Shown: piece by piece, positions 24,374-33,374 of the stretch
How positions within the stretch are numbered: the first letter of the stretch is position 1
Layout of the letters: each line of letters begins with the position of its first letter
DNA from: CBDBUR01 sp965209065
Lineage (GTDB): Bacteria > Pseudomonadota > Alphaproteobacteria > JAPOUT01 > G958296285
NCBI GenBank assembly: GCA_965209065.1
Contig: OZ242373.1
Coordinates: forward strand, 620,001-684,000
Reading direction: 5' to 3'
DNA: 64,000 nt
Translations under genes and position numbers: made by a program
Notes under the pieces: model-generated
The model's input: the letters and a program-made list of their open reading frames with translations, nothing else
The model's database searches: none
Told to the model about the DNA's origin: nothing

Positions 24374-26023
24374 CTAAAAATCCTCTAGCTGGAAATTCTC
24401 CGCCTCTGCTTTTGAGAAATCACACTCGCTACATAAGAGCGTAATTGTTAAGTCCCTATCCACATTCGGTCTTTTAATAATAGCTCTATGCCACCACTCG
24501 CAAGCCGAAACGAGGTCTTTCGCCGTGCCCTCACCTTGATAATACATATAACCTAAATTGTTTTGCGCTTCGATATCGCCACGCGTGGCAGCCCTCCTAT
24601 ACCAAGTGAAAGCCGCACCGAGATTTTGAGCCACACCAAAACCATAATAATGCATCCAGCCTAACGAATTTTGCGCCGACCGATTGCCCTGCTCCGCCGC
24701 CTTGCCATACCAGTGCATCGCCGCTTTATAATCTTCATCCACACCTTCACCTAAATAAAACCTATTGCCTAAAGTATTGAAGGTATCCACGTTGCCATTC
24801 TTGCCCGCTCTCAAATGTAAGAGCAAAGCCTCATCCTTATCTTGTGGCACGCCAATGCCGTAATAATACATCCAGCCCAAATTAAGTAGCGCTAAAGGAT
24901 TACGAGTCTCTGCCGCTTTGTCATACCAGCGCAAGGCTTCGTTATAATCTTGAGACACGCCTTCACCGGTATAATATCTATCGCCTAAAGCATTTTGCGC
25001 GCGCGATTCACCTTGACGCGCCGCACGCCGATGCCATTGAATAGCATCCTTAATACTTTTCGCAACACCCAATCCTAGAAAATAAGCGCTGCCCACATTG
25101 AACTGCGCCCTAGCATAACCTTGTCGCGCCGCTTGGCTATGCCAGTAGAAAGCATCTTGAGGCTTTTTGGGAACCCCTCGCCCCAAAGAATAACTATTGC
25201 CAAGAGCGTTCTGCGCCGCCGCGTTGCCTTGCTCCGCCGATTTGCGATACCAGAAGGCGGACTCGTCATAGTTTCTTGCCACGCCCTCGCCGTAGTAATA
25301 CCTGTTGGCTAAATTGAGCTGACCCCAGGCATGACCCTGCTCGGCTGCCTTGCGATACCAATAGACCGACTCCTTATGACTTTTTGGCACGCCCTCTCCG
25401 TAGTAATAGCGATTGCCGAGCGCGTTTTGCGCCTCCGCATTGCCTTGCTCTGCCGCACGGCGATACCACTTAACCGCTTCCCTATAATTTTTTTTGACCC
25501 CTCTGCCATAATAATATGCATGACCTAAATTGTTCTGGGCATCACTATTGCCCTGCTCGGCAGCTTTGCGATACCAGTGCGCCGCCTCGTTGTAATTTTG
25601 AGCCACGCCTCCTTTGCCATAGTAATATCGATTGCCTAGCTCATTTTGCGCGTTGGCATCACCGCCTCGCGCGTTGCGCAGAATAAGTGCCAGACCTGTC
25701 GGCGCTTGAGCTTGCCTCAACCTGTCGAGCAATGCGCGACTAGCCACGCCTGTCTCTTTCAAGCCGTTCTCTTTTTGGAAATCGAGAATTTTGTCGCGCG
25801 TTTGAGCGTCCATTCGGTTATCGGGCAGAATGTTATAGCCTAGTCGGTTGAGCTCCTCCTCAACCGCGCGAGTCAAATTGCCACTTTGAACAGGGGGCGG
25901 GGCGGGCTCTTGCTTCTCAGCGATTTTTGGCTCTTCCGCTTGCTCATCATCGTCCAGCAAGGCGACCACGCCAACAACGGCTCCAGCCGCTATAATAAGA
26001 AAAAACAAAATTTTACCTAACAT
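24374..26023 (-). CDS. Sel1-repeat protein with peptidoglycan-binding-like domain
   Basis: A 549-residue envelope protein. Residues 3-22 form a signal anchor (ILFFLIIAAGAVVGVVALL), followed by an acidic/proline-rich linker. About residues 50-103 resemble a PG_binding_1 domain (AVEEELNRLGYNILPDNRMD, then TRDKILDFQ). About 11 Sel1-like repeats of 36 residues fill the rest, each with the pattern AQNxLGxxYYxGxGV...AxxWYRKAAEQG. Sel1 repeats are alpha-alpha solenoids that scaffold protein complexes. The last 40 residues diverge and include CSECDF. The anchor and PG-binding domain place the solenoid in the periplasm. The partner is unknown. Two small membrane proteins follow. Confidence 0.85.
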   Translation of the reverse strand: MLGKILFFLIIAAGAVVGVVALLDDDEQAEEPKIAEKQEPAPPPVQSGNLTRAVEEELNRLGYNILPDNRMDAQTRDKILDFQKENGLKETGVASRALLDRLRQAQAPTGLALILRNARGGDANAQNELGNRYYYGKGGVAQNYNEAAHWYRKAAEQGNSDAQNNLGHAYYYGRGVKKNYREAVKWYRRAAEQGNAEAQNALGNRYYYGEGVPKSHKESVYWYRKAAEQGHAWGQLNLANRYYYGEGVARNYDESAFWYRKSAEQGNAAAQNALGNSYSLGRGVPKKPQDAFYWHSQAARQGYARAQFNVGSAYFLGLGVAKSIKDAIQWHRRAARQGESRAQNALGDRYYTGEGVSQDYNEALRWYDKAAETRNPLALLNLGWMYYYGIGVPQDKDEALLLHLRAGKNGNVDTFNTLGNRFYLGEGVDEDYKAAMHWYGKAAEQGNRSAQNSLGWMHYYGFGVAQNLGAAFTWYRRAATRGDIEAQNNLGYMYYQGEGTAKDLVSACEWWHRAIIKRPNVDRDLTITLLCSECDFSKAEAENFQLEDF

Positions 26024-26064
26024 AATGCTCCTTGATGTAGATATTTCATTCTTTATTTATACCC

Positions 26065-27381
26065 TTAATTTAGTTCAACTTCAACCTCAGATATCGCGTG
26101 AACGAAATTGCTAGGCGCATAGCTCGCCTTGCCCGTCCAGCGGATATTGGGGAAACGCTCTAAAATTTTGCGGTAGGCAATGCCTAACTGCATATTGGCA
26201 ATCCTCTGCCCCAAGCAAACGTGAGGTCCCGTGCCAAAAGCCAAGTGCTTGTCCGTATTATTGCGGTGAATATCCATCGTGTCGGGATTGTGGAAAACAT
26301 CAGGGTCGCGGTTGGCAGCGCCATACCACATCACCAGCTTTTCGCCCTTCCCAATGCCTTGCCCCGAAAATTCAGCATCTTCCAAAGCCGTGCGGCGCAT
26401 ATACATCACCGGCGAAATTAAACGCAGAGCCTCTGGCACCATTTTATCAACGAGGCTCGGGTCATCGAGCAGCATTTGCTTCTGCTCGGGGAACTCGGTC
26501 AATAGCTTCATCGTGCCAGAAAGAGAGTTGCGTGTCGTATCATTGCCGGCGAAAATAATCAATAACCACGAGCCATGCAGATAGCTTTCTTGCATTGGCT
26601 CGCCATCTAGCTGCGCGTTGGCGATAACCGTCAGCAAATCATCACGCGGATTCTTCCGCCTATTAAGCAGAACCTTCTCTCCATAGTTAAACATTTGCCG
26701 AATGTTCCACAAAAATTTTAAGAAAAATAATTTATTCACTTTATTATCAGGGTCGGCAATAATATAAGCCGCCAACTCTAGATAGTGCATCCAGCGAATG
26801 ATAGCCGGTCTATCCTTTTTATCAATGCCCAAAATTTCGCAAACCGTGAAAAGCGGCAGCCATTGCGAAAAATGCTCAACAAGATTGCAACGCCCATCTC
26901 CTTTTTTGGCGGCAGCCTCAAGGTTGTCTAGCAACCTATCCACTTCCTTTTCTACCTTAAAGCTAAGCTGCTTTACAAAATCAGGCGTGAAAAATGGACG
27001 ATGCTCCATGCGCAACGGAATGTGATAGGGCTGGTCTAAATTTATCATGCTATCCAAAGCCGCCCAGCGTAACTTCTTAGGTCCTTCGCTTGGGTGCGCC
27101 ATAATTATGCCTCCCTTTTGCGAAGAAAATTGCTGCGCGTTCAAATCGCATTTCTGAACGTCCTCATATTTCGTTAAAGACCAATAACCCGTGATGCTCT
27201 CTTGCTCCCACCACGAAACCGGCGCGACCTCACGTAATTTTTGAAAATAGCTGTAAGGCTGCCCCTTCGTGAAGGCTGACAAATCGCTTAGGTTAAAGCC
27301 TTCGGGCTGTTTGTAAATAGGAGCGTAAGTAGGTTTATAGCCAGGTTGCTCCGGATTTTTGATTTCCGATAAAGCTTTCAT
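26065..27381 (-). CDS. Cytochrome P450
   Basis: Soluble bacterial-type P450 monooxygenase of 438 residues. The heme-binding loop is FGTGPHVCLGQRIANMQL with axial ligand Cys389. The I-helix oxygen-activation motif is FAGNDTTRNSLSG, and the ExxR motif lies in PEALRLISPVMYMRRTA. The AGNDTTRN form of the I-helix recalls bacterial CYP125/CYP142/CYP153-like enzymes acting on alkyl or sterol side chains, but I cannot fix the subfamily. No ferredoxin or reductase gene is adjacent. A CaiB/BaiF-type CoA-transferase related to alpha-methylacyl-CoA racemase lies 6 kb away. Confidence 0.93.
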   Translation of the reverse strand: MKALSEIKNPEQPGYKPTYAPIYKQPEGFNLSDLSAFTKGQPYSYFQKLREVAPVSWWEQESITGYWSLTKYEDVQKCDLNAQQFSSQKGGIIMAHPSEGPKKLRWAALDSMINLDQPYHIPLRMEHRPFFTPDFVKQLSFKVEKEVDRLLDNLEAAAKKGDGRCNLVEHFSQWLPLFTVCEILGIDKKDRPAIIRWMHYLELAAYIIADPDNKVNKLFFLKFLWNIRQMFNYGEKVLLNRRKNPRDDLLTVIANAQLDGEPMQESYLHGSWLLIIFAGNDTTRNSLSGTMKLLTEFPEQKQMLLDDPSLVDKMVPEALRLISPVMYMRRTALEDAEFSGQGIGKGEKLVMWYGAANRDPDVFHNPDTMDIHRNNTDKHLAFGTGPHVCLGQRIANMQLGIAYRKILERFPNIRWTGKASYAPSNFVHAISEVEVELN

Positions 27382-27430
27382 AGTTCCACCTCATTCTTTA
27401 GCTTATCAAATACTTATAGCATATTTTCCC

Positions 27431-29671
27431 CTATTGCGACACCTCATATTCCTCGATGCAAAAGAGCGTATGAAAGCCGAAACTCACATCTGTGCATTCG
27501 TGGGTCTTCAATTTTACTTTTTTATTGCGCTTTAAGATAATGTGATGACCCGGTTTTTTAGCAATTTTTGTCGCGGTTTTGAGGTGCGCGGAATTTGTCG
27601 ATTGCCCCCCAGCCACTTGTGGTGTAGCCATTTGTGACGTAACCACTTGTGGCGTAACCACTCGTGGTTGTTCGGGATTTCCTTCTGGTTCTTGAGTGAT
27701 AGGTGATTGCGCAGGCGCTGCGCGTCCATCATCTGCCTCATCATCTATAGGAAGGTTATTAGCAGGAACAGCAAATTGAACATCATCAAGAGTTTCTATA
27801 GGTTGCCCAGGAAGTTTCTGGGGAAAAAACAAATTAAGCGAGGTCGCCCATTGATAGGTTGGCGGCATAAAATTTTCAGGCGTAAAAAGAATCCCCGTGA
27901 GCGTGATGTTATTTCCCGTAAGTCGCACCGACCTATCGGATAAAACTTCATAAACATCAGAAAATATTGTTAGGTCTCCTGATTTAGCGTTAATATCACT
28001 AAACAAGCTAATTTTATTAGTGGCAGTTAAACTAATATCTCTGTGCCGAGACGTAGCTTCTTGAGTGCTTTGAATAATTAATTCTCTTGCTTGCACATAA
28101 TTGCAAAGCTCTATGCTAGGCGCGTCTAGCTTAATGTTAGCCGTGCTAAACAAATTAACCAAAACCCTTAACGAAGACTCTGCCTCGATGCTAACATCAT
28201 AATTTAAGTTTATTGCTCTTGTGCTGTTAAATTCAATCTTGTTTCCTTTGATAGTTGTTTTTTGTTTCTCGGTGAAATGAATACTTCCGGTTGCCGTCTG
28301 TATAAGAAAAATCACTTCCTTAGAAGCAGTATCTATGTCGCCATGGATAAAGATGTAAGAATCGGAATATATATGAACATCTATATCTGCTACAAAAGAA
28401 TAAACGTTAGTATCCTCCGCTGATAATGAAAAAAATGTTCCTGCCGTTAGGGAATTTATGTTGAAAAAATTTATGGCATTTTTGCTCGCATGTTGAGTGG
28501 TGAGGGCGCTGCCTAAAAGATTTAAGTCTATCTCCGAATAAACATCTAAAGTGCCCGTGCCAATGTTCGTAAAAGATAAGTCAAAATATCCACTAGGATA
28601 ATTTCCCATAAACATAGGAAACACCCTTTTATCATCTAACGATTGCGCCGCTTTGTTTATCAACACATAAGCATCGGCGGCGTTGATGCTACCCGAAAAC
28701 CATAAAGCATCTGTAAAATTGAAATTGAGGAGCGCGCCGTCCGTTTTGCCCTTAAATTCAGCGCCGACTTCAATTAAAATTTGCTTGGCTGGTTTGCGCG
28801 CTGTTCCTATTGATAATTTCTGAGTTGTGATGTCAGCATCGCCTGTTATTTCTATGTAATCGCCCAAAATAGTGAGGTTGCCTTCGGCTGTTGCGCTCAC
28901 CGAAATTTTTCCGCTCGCTTTATCAATCGTAATTTTAGTCGCACTTACCATACCACCGAGATTAACGACGCTTGCGCGTAAATCAGTCATATCGTGGGGC
29001 AAAATGTTGATGCGCCCCTTCTCTGCCGTTAAGGTGCCGCCATTGCTTATCAAGGCGTTTAGTTTTTTCTTGCTAACCTCTATGCTAATGCCGCTTTCGG
29101 TGAAGGTAAGCATAATCTTTTCTCCCGAATAGAGGTCTATATCGCTTTTTGCGCTAGTGATAGTGCCTTGGTTGTCAATACTTTTAGAGATAAAGATAGC
29201 TCTGCTTTGAGTTGTAATAGCGCCCCTATTGGTAATAAAACCCTCGCTCACCGAAATGCTAAGGCGACCTAACCCCTGCGAAGTTTCATCGATGCGTCCC
29301 GCGATGGCTATCAGCGCGCCAACATTCACAACAGCGTTCGCTCCCAAATGCAGCCCCGCGGCGTTTTCTAATATAACCATACTATCGGCATTTAACGTGC
29401 CTCTAATCTGCGTGGCAGACTGGCTGCCAATTCTAGCAATATAACGACCCCCGCTCGGCTGAACAATGCGAACCGTTTCACCTGCATCTATATTGAAGCT
29501 ATCCCAAAACCCCACACCAACCTGCTGGCTTTGAGTAATGGTTAGCGTTTTATCATTCCTTGCCACTTGAGCTGAGCCCGCTAAGCTGCTTTCAACCGGC
29601 AAAGCAAATGCCTGCTCGCACAAAATGAAAGCAAAAATGAATACTAAAGTATTGTATTGTTTTTTTAACAT
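27431..29671 (-). CDS. Filamentous-haemagglutinin-type TpsA exoprotein
   Basis: A 746-residue secreted protein. A signal peptide (LVFIFAFILCEQAFALP) is followed by a two-partner-secretion domain, recognisable from ITQSQQVGVGFWDSFNIDAG, then SATQIRGTLNADSMVILENA and NVGALIAIAGRID. A beta-helix region with N-x-G-x-I-type repeats runs to about residue 600. A proline/threonine-rich segment contains four 5-residue repeats encoded by 15-bp units (27613-27672). A basic stretch and a C-terminal cysteine pair spaced by 11 residues (CTDVSFGFHTLFC) end the protein. No TpsB outer-membrane transporter gene is in the window. It is probably a surface adhesin; the ligand is unknown. Confidence 0.85.
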   Translation of the reverse strand: MLKKQYNTLVFIFAFILCEQAFALPVESSLAGSAQVARNDKTLTITQSQQVGVGFWDSFNIDAGETVRIVQPSGGRYIARIGSQSATQIRGTLNADSMVILENAAGLHLGANAVVNVGALIAIAGRIDETSQGLGRLSISVSEGFITNRGAITTQSRAIFISKSIDNQGTITSAKSDIDLYSGEKIMLTFTESGISIEVSKKKLNALISNGGTLTAEKGRINILPHDMTDLRASVVNLGGMVSATKITIDKASGKISVSATAEGNLTILGDYIEITGDADITTQKLSIGTARKPAKQILIEVGAEFKGKTDGALLNFNFTDALWFSGSINAADAYVLINKAAQSLDDKRVFPMFMGNYPSGYFDLSFTNIGTGTLDVYSEIDLNLLGSALTTQHASKNAINFFNINSLTAGTFFSLSAEDTNVYSFVADIDVHIYSDSYIFIHGDIDTASKEVIFLIQTATGSIHFTEKQKTTIKGNKIEFNSTRAINLNYDVSIEAESSLRVLVNLFSTANIKLDAPSIELCNYVQARELIIQSTQEATSRHRDISLTATNKISLFSDINAKSGDLTIFSDVYEVLSDRSVRLTGNNITLTGILFTPENFMPPTYQWATSLNLFFPQKLPGQPIETLDDVQFAVPANNLPIDDEADDGRAAPAQSPITQEPEGNPEQPRVVTPQVVTSQMATPQVAGGQSTNSAHLKTATKIAKKPGHHIILKRNKKVKLKTHECTDVSFGFHTLFCIEEYEVSQ
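27613..27672. repeat. 15-bp tandem repeat (4 units) inside exoprotein gene
   Basis: Four degenerate 15-bp units, consensus CCACTTGTGGCGTAA on the plus strand, start at 27613, 27628, 27643 and 27658. They encode pentapeptides of the type PQVVT/SQMAT in the linker before the C-terminal basic region. Each unit carries a small inverted repeat (CCAC and GTGG around 2 nt). The last unit extends to AACCAC/GTGGTT arms. Confidence 0.85.
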
Positions 29672-29675
29672 ATTT

Positions 29676-29698
29676 TACTCCTCTAAGAACAAGGAGTA
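29676..29698 (-). promoter_or_regulatory. Hairpin covering the ribosome binding site of the exoprotein gene
   Basis: On the minus strand TACTCC pairs with GGAGTA across an 11-nt loop. The GGAG in the second arm is the only good Shine-Dalgarno for the exoprotein ATG at 29671 (6-nt spacing). The structure could hold translation low until opened. It may also be fortuitous. Confidence 0.4.
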
Positions 29699-29702
29699 TA
29701 GA

Positions 29703-29728
29703 GTTGAATAAGAAAGGGCTTATTCAAC
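29703..29728. terminator. Perfect 10-bp inverted repeat between symporter and exoprotein genes
   Basis: GTTGAATAAG and CTTATTCAAC flank a 6-nt loop, 24 bp after the stop of the minus-strand symporter gene and 32 bp before the exoprotein start. There is no clean U-run after the stem in either direction, so it may be a weak terminator or an mRNA stabiliser rather than a classic intrinsic terminator. Confidence 0.5.
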
Positions 29729-29751
29729 CATGCTAAAATAAGTTGTGAGCT

Positions 29752-31218
29752 TTAGGTTGTTTGCCTGACAAGTTTTTGTGAGTAAAACAATCGCCCCGAG
29801 CTCCACGTGCGCCACGCACCCCACACCAGAAATGCCGCGCCCACGCCCGCAACGCCATCGTTAAACATATTGACCGGTAAGCCTAATTGATTCCAAATGA
29901 TAACTGCGGATAATCCTGCTGCCATCATCGTGAGGGCGACATTTTGTTTTAATTCTTGACGCAGGCTCAACAACAAAAGCAAGGGAGCAAAAGCCGAACC
30001 CATACCTGCCCACGCAAATTGCGTTAAACGAAAAACACTTTGTCCGCCGAAGACTATCGCATAGCCGGCAACCGCAAGCGCAAAAACTGTAATGCCTAAC
30101 GTAGCAATCTGCATTTCTTTCTTTGTCTCAAATTTTCGCGGTAGAATATCGTGCGTCAAAGCGGACGAGCAACTCAAGAGCAAAGAATCGGCGGTGGACA
30201 TAATCGCCGCGAATATACCGGCGAGCATAACGCCGACCATAAACTCGGGCAATAATTTCGCCGCCATCGTAGGCAAAACCAGCTCCGCGTCCATAGTGCC
30301 TATCTCAGGCAAATGGACGCGCGTCATCAACCCGACAACCATCGCAAATATAGCAAACAAAATATAAATGCCATAATACCAAACGCGCACCCTAACCAGC
30401 TGATTGCTATTCTCCATCGTCATAAAGCGCACCATAATGTGAGGCTGCCCGGCGGCGCAAAAACCCGAAACAATCCAACCAAAAACAAACAGGGGCGCGC
30501 CAACAAAAGAAAGAAAACTATCTTTTAAGGGCAGCGTGTCGTAGGGGAAGAGGTCTAAGAAATCGCCTTGCGCGGCAAGCGCTTGATAACTTGCGTCAAT
30601 CCCCCCTGCCGCCGAGATAGCCGCAATGGATAAAACCGCCATCGATACCAACATCACTAAGGTTTGCGCCACATCCGTCCAAAGCGAAGCGCGAATGCCG
30701 CCCGACACACAATAGACCGCAACCATAATCGCTACGAGCGAAGCGCCCCAAATAGATGGCAGGTCAAACAAGGCTTCGAGCGATTTTCCCCCCGCATTAA
30801 ATTGCGCGGCGGCATAGATGCTCAAAAACATAAGAGAGGTGAGCGCAATCGCGAGGCGCACTACCTGCCAGTTGCCCTTGCCCCAGTTCGCAATCGCTTG
30901 CGCGAAAGTTAGCGAGCCTTGCTCCTCCGTAATCTTCCTCAGCTTGCGATGGACGAAAAGCGAAGTCGCGAAATCACCGACAATCCACCCGAAAAGCAAC
31001 CACGCCACCTCTAACCCAACCATATAGGTGTAGCCCATAAAAGCGACAAACATATAGCCGCTGTTATTCGTGCTCATCGCAGACAAGCCGACAAAAACCG
31101 GCGACACCGAGCGCGACGCAAGATAATAATCACTTGCGGTGCTCTTGCTCTTTAAGGTCGAGCTCACGCCAATCAGAAAGAACAGCGCCAAAAAAAGAAT
31201 AAACGAGGCTAATATCAT
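29752..31218 (-). CDS. Sodium/solute symporter (SSS family, PutP-like)
   Basis: A 488-residue inner-membrane protein with about 12-13 hydrophobic segments. The N-terminal SDYYLASRSVSPVFVGLSAM and the central LFVFGWIVSGFCAAGQPHIMVRFM are characteristic of SSS (SLC5-like) symporters such as PutP, as is the MSTADSLLLSCSSALTHDIL signature. These proteins couple Na+ entry to uptake of proline, pantothenate, sugars or similar solutes. The proline-transporter branch is the closest guess from the GQPHIMVRFM region. It is divergent from hspQ and followed by a 10-bp inverted repeat. Confidence 0.9.
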   Translation of the reverse strand: MILASFILFLALFFLIGVSSTLKSKSTASDYYLASRSVSPVFVGLSAMSTNNSGYMFVAFMGYTYMVGLEVAWLLFGWIVGDFATSLFVHRKLRKITEEQGSLTFAQAIANWGKGNWQVVRLAIALTSLMFLSIYAAAQFNAGGKSLEALFDLPSIWGASLVAIMVAVYCVSGGIRASLWTDVAQTLVMLVSMAVLSIAAISAAGGIDASYQALAAQGDFLDLFPYDTLPLKDSFLSFVGAPLFVFGWIVSGFCAAGQPHIMVRFMTMENSNQLVRVRVWYYGIYILFAIFAMVVGLMTRVHLPEIGTMDAELVLPTMAAKLLPEFMVGVMLAGIFAAIMSTADSLLLSCSSALTHDILPRKFETKKEMQIATLGITVFALAVAGYAIVFGGQSVFRLTQFAWAGMGSAFAPLLLLLSLRQELKQNVALTMMAAGLSAVIIWNQLGLPVNMFNDGVAGVGAAFLVWGAWRTWSSGRLFYSQKLVRQTT

Positions 31219-31262
31219 CTAAAACTCTAAAAAATTGATAATGCTAACCTAGCAAATTCTGC

Positions 31263-31268
31263 TATAAT
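31263..31268 (+). promoter_or_regulatory. Candidate -10 box for hspQ
   Basis: TATAAT lies 41 bp before the hspQ ATG in the 91-bp gap between the divergent symporter and hspQ genes. The best TTGATA (31235-31240) is 22 bp away, too far for a normal -35. No sigma-32-type box was seen. Confidence 0.35.
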
Positions 31269-31309
31269 TGGGTATGGTAATTTCGACTCAAATAATAGAG
31301 GGGTAGAAT

Positions 31310-31681
31310 ATGGATAAAATAGATAAAGAAGAAGAGTGCGATCCTAACATTGAAGGGCTCAGGCGGCGCGCCAAATTTTCGATTGGTCAGGTGGTTCGGC
31401 ACAGATTTTTTCCTTTCCGCGGCGTCATTTTTGATGTCGACCCCGTGTTCAATAATACTGAGGAGTGGTGGCTTTCTATTCCGCCGCAGATTCGCCCGAA
31501 AAAAGACCAGCCCTTCTATCATCTGCTCGCTGAGAACGATGATAACTCTTATGTCGCTTATGTTTCGGAGCAGAACCTCCTTGTCGATGACAGCGGACAG
31601 CCGGTAGATCACCCCAAAGTGCACGAGCTCTTCTTGCAAAATGAGGGCGATTATAAATTGCGCGGTGAAAACATTCATTAA
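31310..31681 (+). CDS. hspQ: Heat-shock protein HspQ (hemimethylated-DNA-binding YccV family)
   Basis: A 123-residue protein of the YccV/HspQ family. Conserved blocks are AKFSIGQVVRHRFFPFRGVIFDVDPVF, EEWW, QPFYHLLAEND and SYVAYVSEQNLL. In E. coli HspQ favours degradation of mutant DnaA and acts as a specificity enhancer of the Lon protease; it also binds hemimethylated oriC DNA. An N-terminal extension of about 20 charged residues precedes the core. The ATG follows AGAGGGG. The 3' end overlaps the next gene by 17-41 nt depending on its start. Confidence 0.9.
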   Translation: MDKIDKEEECDPNIEGLRRRAKFSIGQVVRHRFFPFRGVIFDVDPVFNNTEEWWLSIPPQIRPKKDQPFYHLLAENDDNSYVAYVSEQNLLVDDSGQPVDHPKVHELFLQNEGDYKLRGENIH

Positions 31682-33374
31682 ATCGCTTTTTGTAGCTTTC
31701 CTTTTTCTTTTTTCTCATAACGATGGCTTTGCCTCGAGCGTGCGTCATTCAATCGCGATGTTTGGCGAGCCGCGTTATCGCGCGGAATTTTCTCACTTTG
31801 ATTATGTGAATCCCCACGCGCCGCGCGGCGGCGTGTTGAAGTTTTCGCAGCTTGGCACTTTTGACAGCCTCAACCCTTTAGCGCCGATTGGTGTTTCGGC
31901 TTTTGGTGTGCGTGAGCTTGTGTATGAAAGTTTGATGACGCGCTCGCTTGACGAGCCTTTTACGCTTTACGGCTTGTTAGCGGAAAAGGTTCAAGTTGCG
32001 GCGGATAGGAAGTCGGTTATTTGGTGGCTTCATCCTCGTGCGACATTTGCTGATGGCTCGCCGCTGCGTGTGGAGGATATTATTTTCTCCGCCGAAACTT
32101 TGCGCGAGCTTGGCAGACCCAATCATCGCTTTTACTATCGCCATATTGTGCGAATGGAGAAAATAGAAAAGCGAGCTATTCGTTTTACTTTTGACGAAAG
32201 CTCTAACTGGGAGATGCCTCTTATCATTGGGCTGATGCCGATTATTTCTAAAAAGCATTGGACGCGCCATCGTTTTGGCAAGGAGCGCGCGCGGACGCCC
32301 TTGGGTTCGGGTCCCTATCGCGTTGGCGAGATTGAGTTCGGCAAAAGGATAGTTTATACGCGCGATAAAAATTATTGGGGCAAGGATTTGGCGGTCAATC
32401 GCGGGCGTTATAATTTCAACCGCATTGAAATTGATTATTACCGCGACAATAGCGCGCGTTTTGAGGCTTTCAAGGCGGGTGCGTTTGATTTTTTTGAAGA
32501 GACTTCGCCCACCCGCTGGGCGAAGGGCTATCAGTTTTCGCGGCTCAAACGCGGCGAGGTCGTCAAGAGGCAGTTCAGCTTAAAAACGCCTGCGCCAATG
32601 TGGGCGATTGCTTTCAATACGAGGCGGGCTTTATTTAAGAATAACGATGTGCGTCAAGCGCTCGCGCTTACTTTTGATGGCGCGTGGATAAATAAGAATT
32701 TGTTTTTCAGTTTGTGGCAACGCTCTTATAGTTTTTGGGGGCGGTCTAGTCTTGCGGGCAATTCACCAAAAGCAAGCGAGGCGAGCTTGCGCGAGCGCAA
32801 GCGCAAAGCCTTCGCTCTTTTCCAAAAAGCCGGTTGGCAAATTAAAAATAATAAATTAACGCAAATGAATGGCGAAGTTTTTACCTTCACGATTTTAGTC
32901 AAGACCCGCTTAAATGAACGGCTTGCGCTTGTTTGGGGTCGTCAGCTAAAGTCTTTTGGTATTCAGGCAGACATTCGCTTTATTGATGACAGCCAGTTCG
33001 AGCGGCGCAAGCAGAATTATGATTATGATGTTATTTTCGCGCACTGGTTTATGTCGCTGTCGCCGGGCAACGAGCAGGCTTACTACTGGAGCAGCGAGGC
33101 GGCGCGAACCAAAGGCAGCAGAAATTATGCGGGCGTGCGCTCTAGCGAGATTGACGGGCTTGTGAAGCAAATCAGCGATGCTAGAACGCGCGATGGGCTT
33201 GAACGCGCGGTCAAGCGGCTTGATAGGCTTTTGCTTCAGGGGCATTATGTCATTCCGCTATTTTTTGCCGAAAAGCAGTGGCTCGTGATGGATAAGAGGC
33301 TTAAAACGCCGCGCAAAGATAACTTTTACGGATACCGAATTGACACTTTATGGGATAGCGATAAAGCGAATTAA
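31641..33374 (+). CDS. ABC transporter periplasmic peptide-binding protein (SBP family 5, YejA-like)
   Basis: Extracellular solute-binding protein of about 570-577 residues for an oligopeptide-type ABC importer. A signal peptide (KTFIKSLFVAFLFLFSHNDG) precedes the YejA-like start RHSIAMFGEPRYRAEFSHFD, then APRGGVLKFSQLGTFDSLNP. Mid-protein GSGPYRVGEIEFGKRIVY and PAPMWAIAFNTRRALFKNND are typical of family 5. ATG 31641 is used here; GTG 31665 gives a shorter, cleaner signal peptide and neither has a good ribosome site. YejA homologues normally sit with yejBEF permease/ATPase genes, but none is present, so this copy is an orphan. The 3' end overlaps the convergent CoA-transferase by 4 nt. Confidence 0.9.
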   Translation: MRAIINCAVKTFIKSLFVAFLFLFSHNDGFASSVRHSIAMFGEPRYRAEFSHFDYVNPHAPRGGVLKFSQLGTFDSLNPLAPIGVSAFGVRELVYESLMTRSLDEPFTLYGLLAEKVQVAADRKSVIWWLHPRATFADGSPLRVEDIIFSAETLRELGRPNHRFYYRHIVRMEKIEKRAIRFTFDESSNWEMPLIIGLMPIISKKHWTRHRFGKERARTPLGSGPYRVGEIEFGKRIVYTRDKNYWGKDLAVNRGRYNFNRIEIDYYRDNSARFEAFKAGAFDFFEETSPTRWAKGYQFSRLKRGEVVKRQFSLKTPAPMWAIAFNTRRALFKNNDVRQALALTFDGAWINKNLFFSLWQRSYSFWGRSSLAGNSPKASEASLRERKRKAFALFQKAGWQIKNNKLTQMNGEVFTFTILVKTRLNERLALVWGRQLKSFGIQADIRFIDDSQFERRKQNYDYDVIFAHWFMSLSPGNEQAYYWSSEAARTKGSRNYAGVRSSEIDGLVKQISDARTRDGLERAVKRLDRLLLQGHYVIPLFFAEKQWLVMDKRLKTPRKDNFYGYRIDTLWDSDKAN

